Source: Nostoc calcicola FACHB-3891
GTDB taxonomy: Bacteria; Cyanobacteriota; Cyanobacteriia; Cyanobacteriales; Nostocaceae
Length of the DNA stretch: 64,000 nucleotides
Assembly: GCF_014697355.1 (NCBI RefSeq)
Contig: NZ_JACJRQ010000036.1
Span: forward strand, 1-64,000
Reading direction: 5' to 3'
Part shown: piece by piece, positions 34,814 through 43,563 of the stretch
Layout of the letters: every line of letters begins with the position of its first letter
Numbering within the stretch: position 1 is the stretch's first letter
Notes under the pieces: model-generated
What the model was told of the DNA's origin: nothing
What the model saw: only the letters and a program-made list of their open reading frames with translations
Databases searched by the model: none
Made by a program: the position numbers and the translations under genes

Positions 34814-34842
34814 TAGTTGTTAGATATTTTATCTAACAACTA
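34814..34842 (-). terminator. Hairpin between two small minus-strand genes
   Basis: TAGTTGTTAGAT and ATCTAACAACTA form a perfect 12-bp stem with a 5-nt loop, directly after the stop of the RHH-like gene. There is no long T-run on the minus strand, so termination strength is uncertain. Confidence 0.55.
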
Positions 34843-34846
34843 GAGA

Positions 34847-35026
34847 CTATATACCTTTATTCTTATCTAGCTTCTCTTGAATAGCATCTCTACAGAATTG
34901 GGCAGGGTTATCTTGCTTCTGTATTTCTTCCTTCATCTCCTTAGTGGCTCTAAAAGTAACATTCTCGGTCAAGTCTTTGCTAGGCTGGTTATCGAAATTT
35001 TGCGGGTTACCCTTGGGATTAGGCAT
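34847..35026 (-). CDS. Small ribbon-helix-helix-like protein
   Basis: A 59-residue protein from MPNPKGNPQNFDNQ. I prefer this start to one 12 codons earlier because homolog-like residues begin here, although its ribosome-binding site is weak. The C-terminal part LTENVTFRATKEMKEEI followed by AQFCRDAIQEKL has the strand-helix-helix pattern of CopG/RHH DNA-binding proteins common on plasmids. It may regulate the element or act with the integrase as a directionality factor; that is inference. Confidence 0.55.
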   Translation of the reverse strand: MPNPKGNPQNFDNQPSKDLTENVTFRATKEMKEEIQKQDNPAQFCRDAIQEKLDKNKGI

Positions 35027-35149
35027 TGTTGAGAGATGTAAATAAGGCTTGTTTCGGCGCAAGCAACGAAATAGAGTGTTAAATCGGTAGGTAGTTGACC
35101 CTGAGAAAGTTGTTACCCACCGATACCACTTTTTTGGAATGGTAATTCT

Positions 35150-35527
35150 ATGTTTACACGTTCAGAACTCGAAATAAAGACTGTCCCTGAATTACAGAAC
35201 TTATGCCGTCGATACGGTATCCCGCCCACAGGGAATGCAGGGTACAAGACGAGTTACATCACCTCCCTGCTATCATTCCCGATAATATCTGTGAACCAGA
35301 CGGAGGAAGGCAGAGGGTTAAAAGCCCCGTCCTTGGCTTCTATTCAGGTGTTTGGTTCTGCGATAGATGAGATGAACTCTCCCACCCCTGAGCAAGCAGC
35401 GCTGATTAGAATCTCAATGGAGGGTAGGAGAATGGGTCACCCCGATAGATACAAGCAAGAGGAGCTACTAGCCTGGTATATGTCCAAAATGAAGCTTGAG
35501 GAAATACTAGGCTTACTCAGCAGGTAA
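35150..35527 (+). CDS. SAP-like domain protein of the integrative element
   Basis: A 125-residue protein. Residues 6-40 (LEIKTVPELQNLCRRYGIPP then GNAGYKTSYITSLL) look like a SAP or Rho-N-type helix-extended-helix nucleic-acid-binding motif. The C-terminal part RMGHPDRYKQEELLAWY is amphipathic. It could bind DNA for the element. A strong terminator follows 22 bp after the stop. Confidence 0.55.
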   Translation: MFTRSELEIKTVPELQNLCRRYGIPPTGNAGYKTSYITSLLSFPIISVNQTEEGRGLKAPSLASIQVFGSAIDEMNSPTPEQAALIRISMEGRRMGHPDRYKQEELLAWYMSKMKLEEILGLLSR

Positions 35528-35548
35528 TCACGACCTCATAACTTTACG

Positions 35549-35574
35549 GCACTCCGAAGGCGGAGTGCTTTTTT
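35549..35574 (+). terminator. Rho-independent terminator
   Basis: Perfect 8-bp stem GCACTCCG/CGGAGTGC with AAGG loop followed by six T. It terminates the SAP-like gene. Confidence 0.9.
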
Positions 35575-35730
35575 GTAAGCATTTTCCAGCCACTCACTAC
35601 CCCCTCAATTTGATTATGTAACAAATTCAAAACAGAAAGAGGCACATAACAAATACCCTCTAGAATGTTGATTCCTAGAGAGTTTATTAGTTGTTGGATA
35701 AGTTGTTGGATAACTAGAGGGAAGAGGAGT

Positions 35731-37002
35731 TTATATGTCTGGCAGTAGTCGTTCTTTATCTAGCTGTAAGTAGTGCTTGATTATTATTTCAACACTGTTA
35801 CCACAACTATCAGCTAATAATGCTAAGTCAGCACCATTATTAACCATAATGGTAATAAAAGTATGCCTAGTAGCATAAGCTTTTAAATATTTAATTTTAC
35901 CTTCCTTTGCTAATCTAGCTACAGCGCCAAGATATTTGTAATGCTTTCCATGATTAGTATATCCCCCACCTAACCATGCAGCTTTTAATGTTGCTGTAGA
36001 CATTTGTCTTCCTGTTGAAGTTTTAAATACTAAATCATCTGGATTACAATTATTATCCTTGAGGGAGTTTAATACCTTCTGAAGCCGTGTTAGTCCCTTC
36101 ATTTTAAAAATTCTGGTAGTATCGGTTTTGGTTGATTGTGTTTCACGAATTTCAGACGCAAAGCTTTCGTCAAAGACTATCCACCCAGTCTCAAATTTAA
36201 TATCCTTCCATTGCAAAGCGAACGCTTCACCATGTCTACAGCCAGTAAGGAATAAGAATTCAATCAATGGGGCAATATGTTTTTCACTGTTTTTATCGGA
36301 TTGATGAAATGTTTCAATTATCAAGTCTCTTTCTTCTTTTGTATATGCTTTGTAATTCTCTTCGTCTTTCAATTGCCGTGATTTTTTTGGTACTTTGTAA
36401 GCGTCTTTAATTTCATCAAAATAATCTTCTATTATTAACCCTTTTTTTATCGCTCTTTTACTTAATGTGCTTAAGACACATAATAAATTTCTGGCAGTAC
36501 TTCTGTTGGCTTTCTTTTTGTTCAATGCTTCAAAAATTTCATTTGCTAGGTTACTGTTTAAAGGTTTATCTAGGAATGGTTTTAATAAACCCGTGTAAGT
36601 ACGAATATACATTCCTTGGTAAGTAGTTTTTTTGACGCGACTACACTTCCATTCCAGAAACTCTTCCCACAGTTCTCCTAACTTTGGTAATGGCTTTGCG
36701 GTCGGTAACTGGGTGACTGTAGCTAACATCGGCTTGATATCCAGATACTTAGCAAGGGTAGGGTCAAACAATCCCCCGTCTGGATGGTCAATATCAGCTT
36801 GCATCCGTTTAGCTATTCCTTCCGCCCACTGTTGATTCTCTGGTGTATCGCTCCTACCCAGTCCTTTGTAGAATTGTTTTTTGTCATAAAATTTACGACT
36901 TATGCGTGTACTGAACTGCAACCGTAGAGAACCCTTGTCTACGCCTATGTTTACATCAGCTAATTTCTTGGAAGCCTTGCTGCTTGGACGTTTTGAGTAC
37001 AT
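35731..37002 (-). CDS. Tyrosine site-specific integrase
   Basis: A 423-residue phage-type integrase. The N-terminus (to about residue 100) is an arm-DNA-binding domain of the kind found in cyanobacterial and plasmid integrases (SLRLQFSTRISRKFYDKKQF). Then come a SAM-like core-binding domain and a catalytic domain with Arg in LTGCRHGEAFALQW, YATRHTFIT and the nucleophile Tyr in IIIKHYLQ. The usual HxxR and GH boxes read YxxR and GN, as often seen in this subfamily. It defines the right end of a decayed element covering about 32.1-37.0 kb. No attachment site could be fixed by eye. Confidence 0.9.
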   Translation of the reverse strand: MYSKRPSSKASKKLADVNIGVDKGSLRLQFSTRISRKFYDKKQFYKGLGRSDTPENQQWAEGIAKRMQADIDHPDGGLFDPTLAKYLDIKPMLATVTQLPTAKPLPKLGELWEEFLEWKCSRVKKTTYQGMYIRTYTGLLKPFLDKPLNSNLANEIFEALNKKKANRSTARNLLCVLSTLSKRAIKKGLIIEDYFDEIKDAYKVPKKSRQLKDEENYKAYTKEERDLIIETFHQSDKNSEKHIAPLIEFLFLTGCRHGEAFALQWKDIKFETGWIVFDESFASEIRETQSTKTDTTRIFKMKGLTRLQKVLNSLKDNNCNPDDLVFKTSTGRQMSTATLKAAWLGGGYTNHGKHYKYLGAVARLAKEGKIKYLKAYATRHTFITIMVNNGADLALLADSCGNSVEIIIKHYLQLDKERLLPDI

Positions 37003-37067
37003 CTAGTAATTATCTAGTAAATTCAGGCGATTAAAGTTGTTACAGAACTCTAGAATACTCGATTTTT

Positions 37068-37592
37068 ATGAAATATTTTAAAAGTGGTCATTTTGGAGAA
37101 GACCTAGTAGCCCAATGGTTGCAATCTAGGGGCTGGGTGATTCTGCATCGCCGCTTTTCTTGCCGTTGGGGAGAGATTGATATTATCGCCGAATATTCTG
37201 GAGAATGTGGGGAGCAGAGGGGCACAGCAGCAGAGGGGAGAATTCCTAACTCAGCGCTCCCCACTCCCCACTCAATACTGGCATTTGTTGAAGTGAAAAC
37301 CCGCAGTTTGGGCAGTTGGGATGCAGGGGGAAGAAGCGCAATTACCCCACAAAAGCAAGCAAAAATTTCGCGTACAGCTGGAATATTTTTAGCCCAGTAC
37401 CCTGAAAAAGCAGATTACCCCTGTCGATTTGATGTTGCTATTGTCTACTGTCAGGAGTTATCAAAAAAGATGACTGGGGTTAGAGCAACTCAAGAAGCTC
37501 TTGCTACTTCATCAGCAGCTGGATATGAGTTTAGGCTGCAAGAATACATTCTGGCAGCTTTCGACTGTTTAATTGATAATGACAATGGTTAA
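37068..37592 (+). CDS. yraN: YraN family (UPF0102) nuclease-fold protein with repeat-derived insertion
   Basis: A 174-residue member of the YraN family, with a Holliday-junction-resolvase-like PD-(D/E)XK fold: GHFGEDLVAQWLQSRGW, the acidic GEIDII motif (Asp38) and FVEVKTR. Function in vivo is unclear. Between the two catalytic strands there is an extra segment of about 27 residues (44-70, GECGEQRGTAAEGRIPNSAL and on). Its DNA is made of the GGGAGCAGAGGGG/CTCCCCACTCCC repeats seen between genes, so a tandem repeat was inserted in frame. A second extra stretch follows near residue 130. Adjacent to the integrase but read in the opposite direction. Confidence 0.88.
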   Translation: MKYFKSGHFGEDLVAQWLQSRGWVILHRRFSCRWGEIDIIAEYSGECGEQRGTAAEGRIPNSALPTPHSILAFVEVKTRSLGSWDAGGRSAITPQKQAKISRTAGIFLAQYPEKADYPCRFDVAIVYCQELSKKMTGVRATQEALATSSAAGYEFRLQEYILAAFDCLIDNDNG

Positions 37593-37662
37593 TCGGTAAT
37601 AGATAAAATATTTTGATTACCAATGACCAATAATTTTGTGCTAGCGTGACAACCAAATCGGA

Positions 37663-38052
37663 TCACGCCAAAGTTTCTGGACAATAGCCTAAGCCCCGGA
37701 CAAACTGTTGCCGGAAAGCCTCGATTTCATCTCTCTCTGGGCTACCATGAGAGACTATCGCTACCTGATAACGACGCATAACGTCCACAGGGCACTGTCC
37801 CGCTTCTAAACTCCAAAGTGCCATCTGTACCCTCATTGGTGGCTCGTAGCTAATTCCTAATTCATTTAGAAAAGCCCGAAAGTCACCATCTTCTTGAGGC
37901 GAGACTTGACCTCTGAGTTTGATCCTAACTACCCAGCCATCAATTTGATGAATTACGGTGATGAACGAAACAGGTGTTTGGGGTCTGGCGTGCAGGTGTT
38001 GAACGACCCTCAGAGTTAGACTGGCATTAGCCAAATAATACAAGTATTCCAT
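37663..38052 (-). CDS. Conserved hypothetical cyanobacterial protein
   Basis: A 129-residue soluble alpha/beta protein starting MEYLYYLANASLTLRVVQHL. Features include INVIHQIDGWVVRIKLRG-type strands, a QEDGDFRAFLNELGI helix and a C-terminal YQVAIVSHGSPERDEIEAFR segment. I recall similar proteins as conserved hypotheticals in cyanobacteria and can assign no function. Convergent with yraN. Confidence 0.65.
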   Translation of the reverse strand: MEYLYYLANASLTLRVVQHLHARPQTPVSFITVIHQIDGWVVRIKLRGQVSPQEDGDFRAFLNELGISYEPPMRVQMALWSLEAGQCPVDVMRRYQVAIVSHGSPERDEIEAFRQQFVRGLGYCPETLA

Positions 38053-38122
38053 GTTTGTTGGTGCTTGGGATCAAAGCCAATCCTACATATCTATATTCGT
38101 AAACCTATGTCTGTTCCCGGTA

Positions 38123-38160
38123 GGGTAAAAGCCCCCGTTTTTAGATGGGGAGGTTTACCC
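38123..38160. repeat. GGGTAAAAGCCCCC hairpin upstream of queA
   Basis: GGGTAAAAGCCCCC and GGGGAGGTTTACCC form an imperfect stem around GTTTTTAGAT. It resembles the subterminal hairpins of cyanobacterial IS200/IS605-type ends, but no transposase is present. Confidence 0.45.
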
Positions 38161-38299
38161 AATTTTTATGTTGATTTTTGCGTGTTACCTAATAGTATCT
38201 ATCTTCTGGTGTAGAAATAAAATTGAGCAGTCATGTCATGGAGTTGCTTATAAGCCTAAACTCAAATCAACTTTTTTAAAGCAGTACAAATACTAACAA

Positions 38300-39553
38300 A
38301 TGAAGCAAAAAATATTACAATTTGATTTGAGCAACACTTCTAGCTCACAAGCAAAAAATTTGGAATTAGATTGTTCGGTAGCTGGATATGACTATGAGCT
38401 ACCTCCAGAACTAATTGCCCAAAACCCAGCATTTCCTAGAGATAGCTCGCAGTTATTGGTGGTTAATTCTCCCACTACAGGCATCGACACAGCACCCCTA
38501 AACCAGATTTTCCGTGATTTACCTGCACTGTTGCGGTCTGGTGATTTGTTGGTGATGAATAATACAAAAGTTATTCCGGCGCGGCTTTATGGTCATAAGT
38601 CTACTGGTGCCCAAATCGAGGTATTGCTACTGGAAGAGAGGCAACATAACTGTTGGTTAGCTTTAGTTAAGCCAGGAAAACGCTTTAAGCAGGGAGCGAA
38701 GATTATTTTTGCAGTCAAGGGAGATGAAGGAGTAGCGGGAGATGAGGGAGTAGCGGGAGATGAGGGAGAAAATACTACCTCATCCCCCTCATCACCCTCA
38801 TCCTCCTCATCACCCTCATCCTCCTCATCCCCCTCATCCCCTCACCTCCTCACAGCTACAGTTTTAGAAACAGACACCGCAACTGGGGGGCGTTTGTTGC
38901 AATTTGATGTGCCAGAGGGAAAGTCTTTGCTGCAACTGTTAGAGGTTTTTGGTGAACTACCGCTACCACCGTACATTACTGCTTCTGAAGCTGCTGATGA
39001 ACAGTATCAAACAGTTTATGCCCAACAGCCAGGAGCGATCGCAGCTCCGACAGCAGGATTACACTTTACCCCAGAATTATTACAAAAGTTACGCGATCGC
39101 CAAATTAATCAAGCTTTTGTAACGCTACATGTTGGTGTAGGCACATTTCGCCCCGTGGAAGTGGAGGACGTAACTACCCATCAAATGCATGAAGAGTGGA
39201 TTGAAGTTCCCCCTGCCACAGTAGAGCAAATCCGCGCCACTAAAGCAGATGGCGGTCGGATTATTGCTGTGGGGACAACAGCAGTACGGGCTTTAGAAGG
39301 GGCGGCTCAATCTGGTGATTTAGAACCATTTTGTGGTAAAACAAACTTGTTTATTTATCCGGGTTACCAATGGCGAGTAGTTGATGGTTTAATTACGAAT
39401 TTTCACTTGCCACGTTCGAGTTTGCTGATGTTGGTGAGTGCGCTCATTGGTAGAGAAAGATTGTTGAATATATATCACGAAGCGATCGCTTCTCGGTATC
39501 GTTTCTATTCCTTCGGTGATGCGATGCTAATTTTACCCGAAGGTGTGGGGTAG
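38300..39553 (+). CDS. queA: tRNA preQ1(34) S-adenosylmethionine ribosyltransferase-isomerase QueA
   Basis: A 417-residue enzyme that adds the epoxycyclopentane ring to preQ1 at tRNA position 34 during queuosine synthesis, using SAM as ribosyl donor. Conserved blocks are YDYELPPELIAQNPAFPRDSS, MNNTKVIPARLYG, APTAGLHFTPELL, HVGVGTFRPV, TNFHLPRSSLLMLVSA and the C-terminal YRFYSFGDAMLI. Residues about 141-182 are a low-complexity insertion of GDEGVA units followed by Ser-Ser-Pro repeats. It is encoded by GGAGATGAGG and CATCCCCCT tandem repeats identical in style to the intergenic ones. The insertion lies in a surface domain and leaves the frame open. It has an N-terminal extension of about 25 residues. 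Confidence 0.95.
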   Translation: MKQKILQFDLSNTSSSQAKNLELDCSVAGYDYELPPELIAQNPAFPRDSSQLLVVNSPTTGIDTAPLNQIFRDLPALLRSGDLLVMNNTKVIPARLYGHKSTGAQIEVLLLEERQHNCWLALVKPGKRFKQGAKIIFAVKGDEGVAGDEGVAGDEGENTTSSPSSPSSSSSPSSSSSPSSPHLLTATVLETDTATGGRLLQFDVPEGKSLLQLLEVFGELPLPPYITASEAADEQYQTVYAQQPGAIAAPTAGLHFTPELLQKLRDRQINQAFVTLHVGVGTFRPVEVEDVTTHQMHEEWIEVPPATVEQIRATKADGGRIIAVGTTAVRALEGAAQSGDLEPFCGKTNLFIYPGYQWRVVDGLITNFHLPRSSLLMLVSALIGRERLLNIYHEAIASRYRFYSFGDAMLILPEGVG

Positions 39554-39562
39554 AGACGCGAT

Positions 39563-39668
39563 TAAGGGACTTCCAGGCAAAAAAACATTCCATCGTAGAG
39601 ACGCCAAGCTTAGCGCCCCTACAAATGTACAAACAATTTGGGATAATTTATTTTCTGGAAGTCCCTAA
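39563..39668. mobile_element. MITE-like element with GGGACTTCCAG terminal inverted repeats
   Basis: GATTAAGGGACTTCCAG at the left (core GGGACTTCCAG at 39566-39576) and CTGGAAGTCCCTAATC at the right (39655-39665) are inverted copies about 80 bp apart. A similar GGAAGTCCCC occurs near 44547. There is no coding capacity. It looks like a miniature inverted-repeat element. Confidence 0.6.
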
Positions 39669-39688
39669 TCCCGTCTCTTAGGGAGTCG

Positions 39689-39716
39689 GTAGAGACGCGA
39701 TTAATCGCGTCTGTGA
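39689..39716. repeat. GTAGAGACGCGATTAATCGCGTCT palindrome family
   Basis: A 28-bp near-palindrome. Related copies or halves occur at about 31275, 39551, 52383, 57489 and 57549. This is a second dispersed palindrome family distinct from the GTAGGGGC one. Confidence 0.75.
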
Positions 39717-39799
39717 AAAATTGAGAATTTGGAATTTTTTTTGGCGTGGTGGGTACTCTGACTTATGAGGAGTTAAAAATAAGTATAGGTCTGGTATTC

Positions 39800-40921
39800 A
39801 TGTCTGAAAAATACCTATTTTCTCAGTGGTTACGTTTATTTTTCCAAGTGACACTCTCTGGTTGTTCTGCGTTTGTGGTTTTGGCTGCACCAACAATTAC
39901 TAATTACCCAGGAAGCAAGCTGCTAGCAGAAAACGCCATTTCTCAGGACTTGGAAGCAGCCAGCTTTTTCCAACAGGCAGTTATGCGCTATAACCGCAAC
40001 GATTTACAGGGTGCAGAATACGCCTTTCGCCAAGCATTACAGAAAGATCCTAACCTGAGTGCAGCACGGAACTATCTAGGCAATATCTTCTTGCAGCAAA
40101 ATCGCCTGGATGAGGCTGTGGAAGAATATGCAGAGGCGATTAAAATTAGTCCTAATTTTAGTGAAGCTTATTACAACTTGGGATTAGTGTTGCATCGACA
40201 AGGAGAAAAACAAGCTGCGATTACTGCTTATCGCCAAAGCTTGGTAATTAATCCTACAAACGCCACAACCTTGTACAATTTGGGTTTGGTATTGTATGAA
40301 CAAGGACAGTTACAGGAAGCGATCGCTGCATATCAGCAAGCAATTAATCTTGATAACACCAACGCCAACGCTTATTTTAACTTAGCGATCGCCTTGCAAC
40401 AACAAGGAAATATAGAAATGGCGATCGCAACTTATCGTCAAGTCTTACAGCTAGATCCAAAAAATGCCACAGCCTACAACAATATGGCAAGTTTGCTAGC
40501 AATTCATGGTCAACCGACTGAGGCCATTTCCGTTTATCGGCAAGCTATTCGCCAAAATCCTAAAAATGCCTCAGCTTACTATAACTTGGGAGTAACTTTA
40601 TATAACCAGGGCGACATCAAAAAAGCAAACGGAGCCTTGAAACGTGCCCATAACGAATATCGTCAGCAAGGCAATATTGAACAAGCGCAAAAAATTGAAC
40701 AGCTAATGCAGCAAATTGCCCAAAAAAGAGAGCAACAGCAACCTCAAGCCAGTCAAACTGCTACTCCCTCCCAGACTCCAGATCCTACAACCAATGTAGA
40801 ACAAACATCTGTGCCACAGACGCAAAACCAACCAGAAACTCCTACCGAAACACCCGCCAGCCCCAGTGATGTACCTATTTCAGTTGAACCACAGTCCAGT
40901 TCAACGAGTTCCGGACAATGA
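39800..40921 (+). CDS. Secreted or membrane-anchored TPR protein
   Basis: A 373-residue protein from ATG 39800. I prefer this to GTG 39746 because MSEKYLFSQWLRLFF gives a proper signal/anchor sequence at the N-terminus. About seven canonical 34-residue TPRs follow, e.g. AYYNLGLVLHRQGEKQAAITAYRQSL, with NPTNAT-type turns. The C-terminal 70 residues are Gln/Pro/Thr/Ser-rich and disordered. It should be a periplasmic or thylakoid scaffold for protein assembly. Partner unknown. Confidence 0.85.
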   Translation: MSEKYLFSQWLRLFFQVTLSGCSAFVVLAAPTITNYPGSKLLAENAISQDLEAASFFQQAVMRYNRNDLQGAEYAFRQALQKDPNLSAARNYLGNIFLQQNRLDEAVEEYAEAIKISPNFSEAYYNLGLVLHRQGEKQAAITAYRQSLVINPTNATTLYNLGLVLYEQGQLQEAIAAYQQAINLDNTNANAYFNLAIALQQQGNIEMAIATYRQVLQLDPKNATAYNNMASLLAIHGQPTEAISVYRQAIRQNPKNASAYYNLGVTLYNQGDIKKANGALKRAHNEYRQQGNIEQAQKIEQLMQQIAQKREQQQPQASQTATPSQTPDPTTNVEQTSVPQTQNQPETPTETPASPSDVPISVEPQSSSTSSGQ

Positions 40922-41036
40922 AGAAGAAGTCAGAATTCAGAATTCTGAATTCTGAATAGATTTAGTGTGGATTCAACTAATCAGTTAACAGTTTTTTGGT
41001 TGGGAGTCAGAGTCCCCCACAAATACAATTACACGG

Positions 41037-41064
41037 GTAGGGGCACAACATGTTGTGCCCCTAC
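41037..41064. repeat. 28-bp perfect palindrome (GTAGGGGC family, copy 4)
   Basis: Ends GTAGGGGC/GCCCCTAC with centre ACAACATGTTGT. The centre differs from copies 1 and 3 but stays fully self-complementary. It lies between convergent genes (TPR protein and ktrA), so it may serve as a bidirectional terminator. Confidence 0.9.
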
Positions 41065-41080
41065 AGTCATCTGTACTCAT

Positions 41081-41776
41081 TCAAATCGGCAAACGATTGA
41101 TATCTTTGTTACAGCCAATAACTACCATTGCTGAACCGCGTTCTAAACGCTTAGTGGGATCAGGATTAATTTGAAATTTACCACCCTGACTCACCGCTAG
41201 CAAATTCAAACCGTAGCGGTTACGAAGTTGAAGTTCAGTAATCGTTTTGCCGTGAAATTCATCAGGCACGATTATTTCTACAATACTATTATCTGGATCG
41301 AGGTCAAACCGATCTAGAATTGACGGTTTGGTGAGTGTACGTGCTAGGGCACAACCTGCTTCGTATTCAGGAAAAATAACGTGATCTGCTCCGACTCGCC
41401 GCAACAGTTTACAGTGAACTTCACTAGAAGCTTTGGCAACTACATGAGGTACACCAGCCTCTTTTACATTGAGAGTGGTTATGATACTTTCTTGAACATA
41501 GTTACCGATCGCTACAATTACAGTATCAAATTCAAAAACTCCAGCTTCTTTGAGTGCAGCCGGTTCGGTAGAGTCTAGTTGCAAAGCATGACCAACTATT
41601 TCCTCAGTCAATGCTTCGGAAACTCGTTTTTCATCAATATCTGTTGCTAGCACTTGATAACCGAAATTGTGCAATGTCGAACAAACAGATCTACCAAAAC
41701 GACCTAAGCCAATTACCGCAAATTGGTGGTTATCTTTACGTAAACTGCGAAAAAAACCTAACGATGACAGATTCAC
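41081..41776 (-). CDS. ktrA: Potassium uptake regulatory subunit KtrA/TrkA type
   Basis: A 231-residue cytosolic RCK protein. An N-terminal Rossmann domain (FAVIGLGRFGRSVCSTL, NAD(H)/ATP site) and a C-terminal RCK_C domain (NSIVEIIVPDEFHGKTITEL) are complete. It gates the KtrB membrane channel in response to nucleotide. The ktrB gene lies upstream on the same strand, separated by 185 bp that include STRRs, so they form one uptake unit for K+ (Na+-dependent in related cyanobacteria). Confidence 0.92.
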   Translation of the reverse strand: MNLSSLGFFRSLRKDNHQFAVIGLGRFGRSVCSTLHNFGYQVLATDIDEKRVSEALTEEIVGHALQLDSTEPAALKEAGVFEFDTVIVAIGNYVQESIITTLNVKEAGVPHVVAKASSEVHCKLLRRVGADHVIFPEYEAGCALARTLTKPSILDRFDLDPDNSIVEIIVPDEFHGKTITELQLRNRYGLNLLAVSQGGKFQINPDPTKRLERGSAMVVIGCNKDINRLPI

Positions 41777-41883
41777 AGTTGTTATCCTTATTATGGCTCC
41801 CTGTATTTAGGGCAAAAAACGGTTATCCCGCTTGAATTAAAAATTTTATTTTTGCCTTAGATTGTATATTTTATCAGTTTGGT

Positions 41884-41957
41884 CAGGAGTTATAAGTTAG
41901 GAGTTAGGAGTTAGAAGTTATTATTCTCCCTCATCTTCCTCATCTCCCTCATCTCCC
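41884..41957. repeat. GAGTTAG and CTCATCTCC short tandem repeats
   Basis: (AGGAGTTAG)-type units at 41884-41915 and (CTCATCTCCC)-type units at 41926-41957 separate ktrB from ktrA. Confidence 0.8.
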
Positions 41958-41961
41958 CTAC

Positions 41962-43314
41962 CTATCCTACAAGTAAATTTTCTTCAGGATAATGAATTCT
42001 AGTAGGACGGGGATCTCCTAATACAGCGGACATCAGCAGCAAAACACCTACTCGTCCAACGTACATGGTGATAATTAAGACAAGCTTTGCTGCTGTGGTA
42101 ATAGTTCCTGTGATGCCTGTGGAAAGCCCCACAGTGGCGAAGGCTGATACTACTTCAAATAAAATCTGAATAAAATCCAATTCTGGATCTGTGAGACTAA
42201 TTAAAATAGTCGCTAAAATCACAGTCGTAACTGAAGCCACTAACACACCGACAGCTTTCAAAATTAAAGATATTGCTATCTTGCGTTCATATAATAAAAC
42301 TTCTTCTTTGCCCTGAAGAATTGCTTTGGTGCAACTTGTCAAGACTCTCAGGGTTGTTGTTTTCATACCGCCTCCCGTACCACCTGGACTTGCACCAATA
42401 AACATCAGCGCAATGGTAATAAATAAACCAGCCGTAGTCATTTTGCCAATATCAATGGTGTTAAAGCCGGCAGTCCTCGGTGTGACTGATTGAAACCAAG
42501 CTACTAATATTTGGTCATATAAATTTAATGATCCAAATGTTGCAGGATTTCTAATTTCTATACAGAAAAAAGCAATTGTTCCTATAATTAGCAAGATAAT
42601 TGTTGTGCTGGTGGCAACTTTAAAGTCTAGAGAAAATAATTGGCAAGTAGTTTTTTTGAAAATGCGATCGCGCAACCAAATATACATCTCCAAAATTACC
42701 TGATAGCCAATTCCCCCGAAAATAATCAACATTGTGATAGTGAAGACCACTAAAAAAGATGACTGATAACTAATCAAGTTATCTTTAAACAAACTAAATC
42801 CAGCATTATTCCAAGCATTGATACTATGAAAAATCGCTAACCACAGTCCATTTTTCCAACCATGTTCGGGAACAAAGGCAGGCAAAAGTAAAAATACACC
42901 AGTAATTTCAAAAATTAATGTTGTGGCAATAATTGAGCGGATAACTTGGGCGCTACCACTCATTCCTGGTCGGTCTAAAGCTTGTTGAATTGCGATTTTT
43001 TGTCGCATATCAAACTTACGTCCTATTAGCAAAATCAAAAATGTGGTGGTTGTCATGTAACCCAATCCGCCAATCTGAGCTAATAGTGCAATAAACAACT
43101 GACCCCAAAATGAAAAATAAGTACCAGGGTCAACTACTGATAAGCCTGTGACGCAAACTGCGGATGTAGAAGTGAATAGTGCCACAATCAGGTTATTCCA
43201 CGTACCATCGCTAGTTGAAAAAGGCATCATCAGCAAGATAGTTCCGATACCGATGACAGCCATAAATCCCAAACAAATTGTCCGAGCAACAGTCATAATT
43301 AATTCAAAATTCAA
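41962..43314 (-). CDS. ktrB: Potassium transporter membrane subunit KtrB/TrkH family
   Basis: A 450-residue channel-like transporter built of four M1-P-M2 repeats. The selectivity-filter glycines appear in SAVCVTGLSVVDPG, NAWNNAGFSLF, TPRTAGFNTID and SAFATVGLSTGITG. The loop SPGGTGGGMKTTTLR is the third M2 gate. It forms the K+ pathway in complex with KtrA. Length matches KtrB rather than the longer TrkH of enterics. Confidence 0.93.
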   Translation of the reverse strand: MNFELIMTVARTICLGFMAVIGIGTILLMMPFSTSDGTWNNLIVALFTSTSAVCVTGLSVVDPGTYFSFWGQLFIALLAQIGGLGYMTTTTFLILLIGRKFDMRQKIAIQQALDRPGMSGSAQVIRSIIATTLIFEITGVFLLLPAFVPEHGWKNGLWLAIFHSINAWNNAGFSLFKDNLISYQSSFLVVFTITMLIIFGGIGYQVILEMYIWLRDRIFKKTTCQLFSLDFKVATSTTIILLIIGTIAFFCIEIRNPATFGSLNLYDQILVAWFQSVTPRTAGFNTIDIGKMTTAGLFITIALMFIGASPGGTGGGMKTTTLRVLTSCTKAILQGKEEVLLYERKIAISLILKAVGVLVASVTTVILATILISLTDPELDFIQILFEVVSAFATVGLSTGITGTITTAAKLVLIITMYVGRVGVLLLMSAVLGDPRPTRIHYPEENLLVG

Positions 43315-43563
43315 AATTCAAAATTCAGAAAACCAGATTTAATATGGGTTGGCACATGCTTGAATCTGTAGCCCTCTTTGGAATCATTGGTATAAATTCG
43401 ATCGAGAACAGTTTATTGAGGTAAAACTGCAAAATTTTCGCCACGAGGATACATCATGGTTTACGTTCTCTGGAAGAAAAATACCCTTATTTAATTAAAA
43501 ACATACATGGTAGCCTACGAGTATGTTTTTTTAAACTATGCTCTCTCTTGAGACTGCTTTTTA

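Noticed and set aside
35660..37060. CTCTAGAAT direct repeat as integrase attachment sites
   Set aside because: Only 9 bp, both copies on one side of the element genes, and similar CTCTAGA words occur in nearby terminators.
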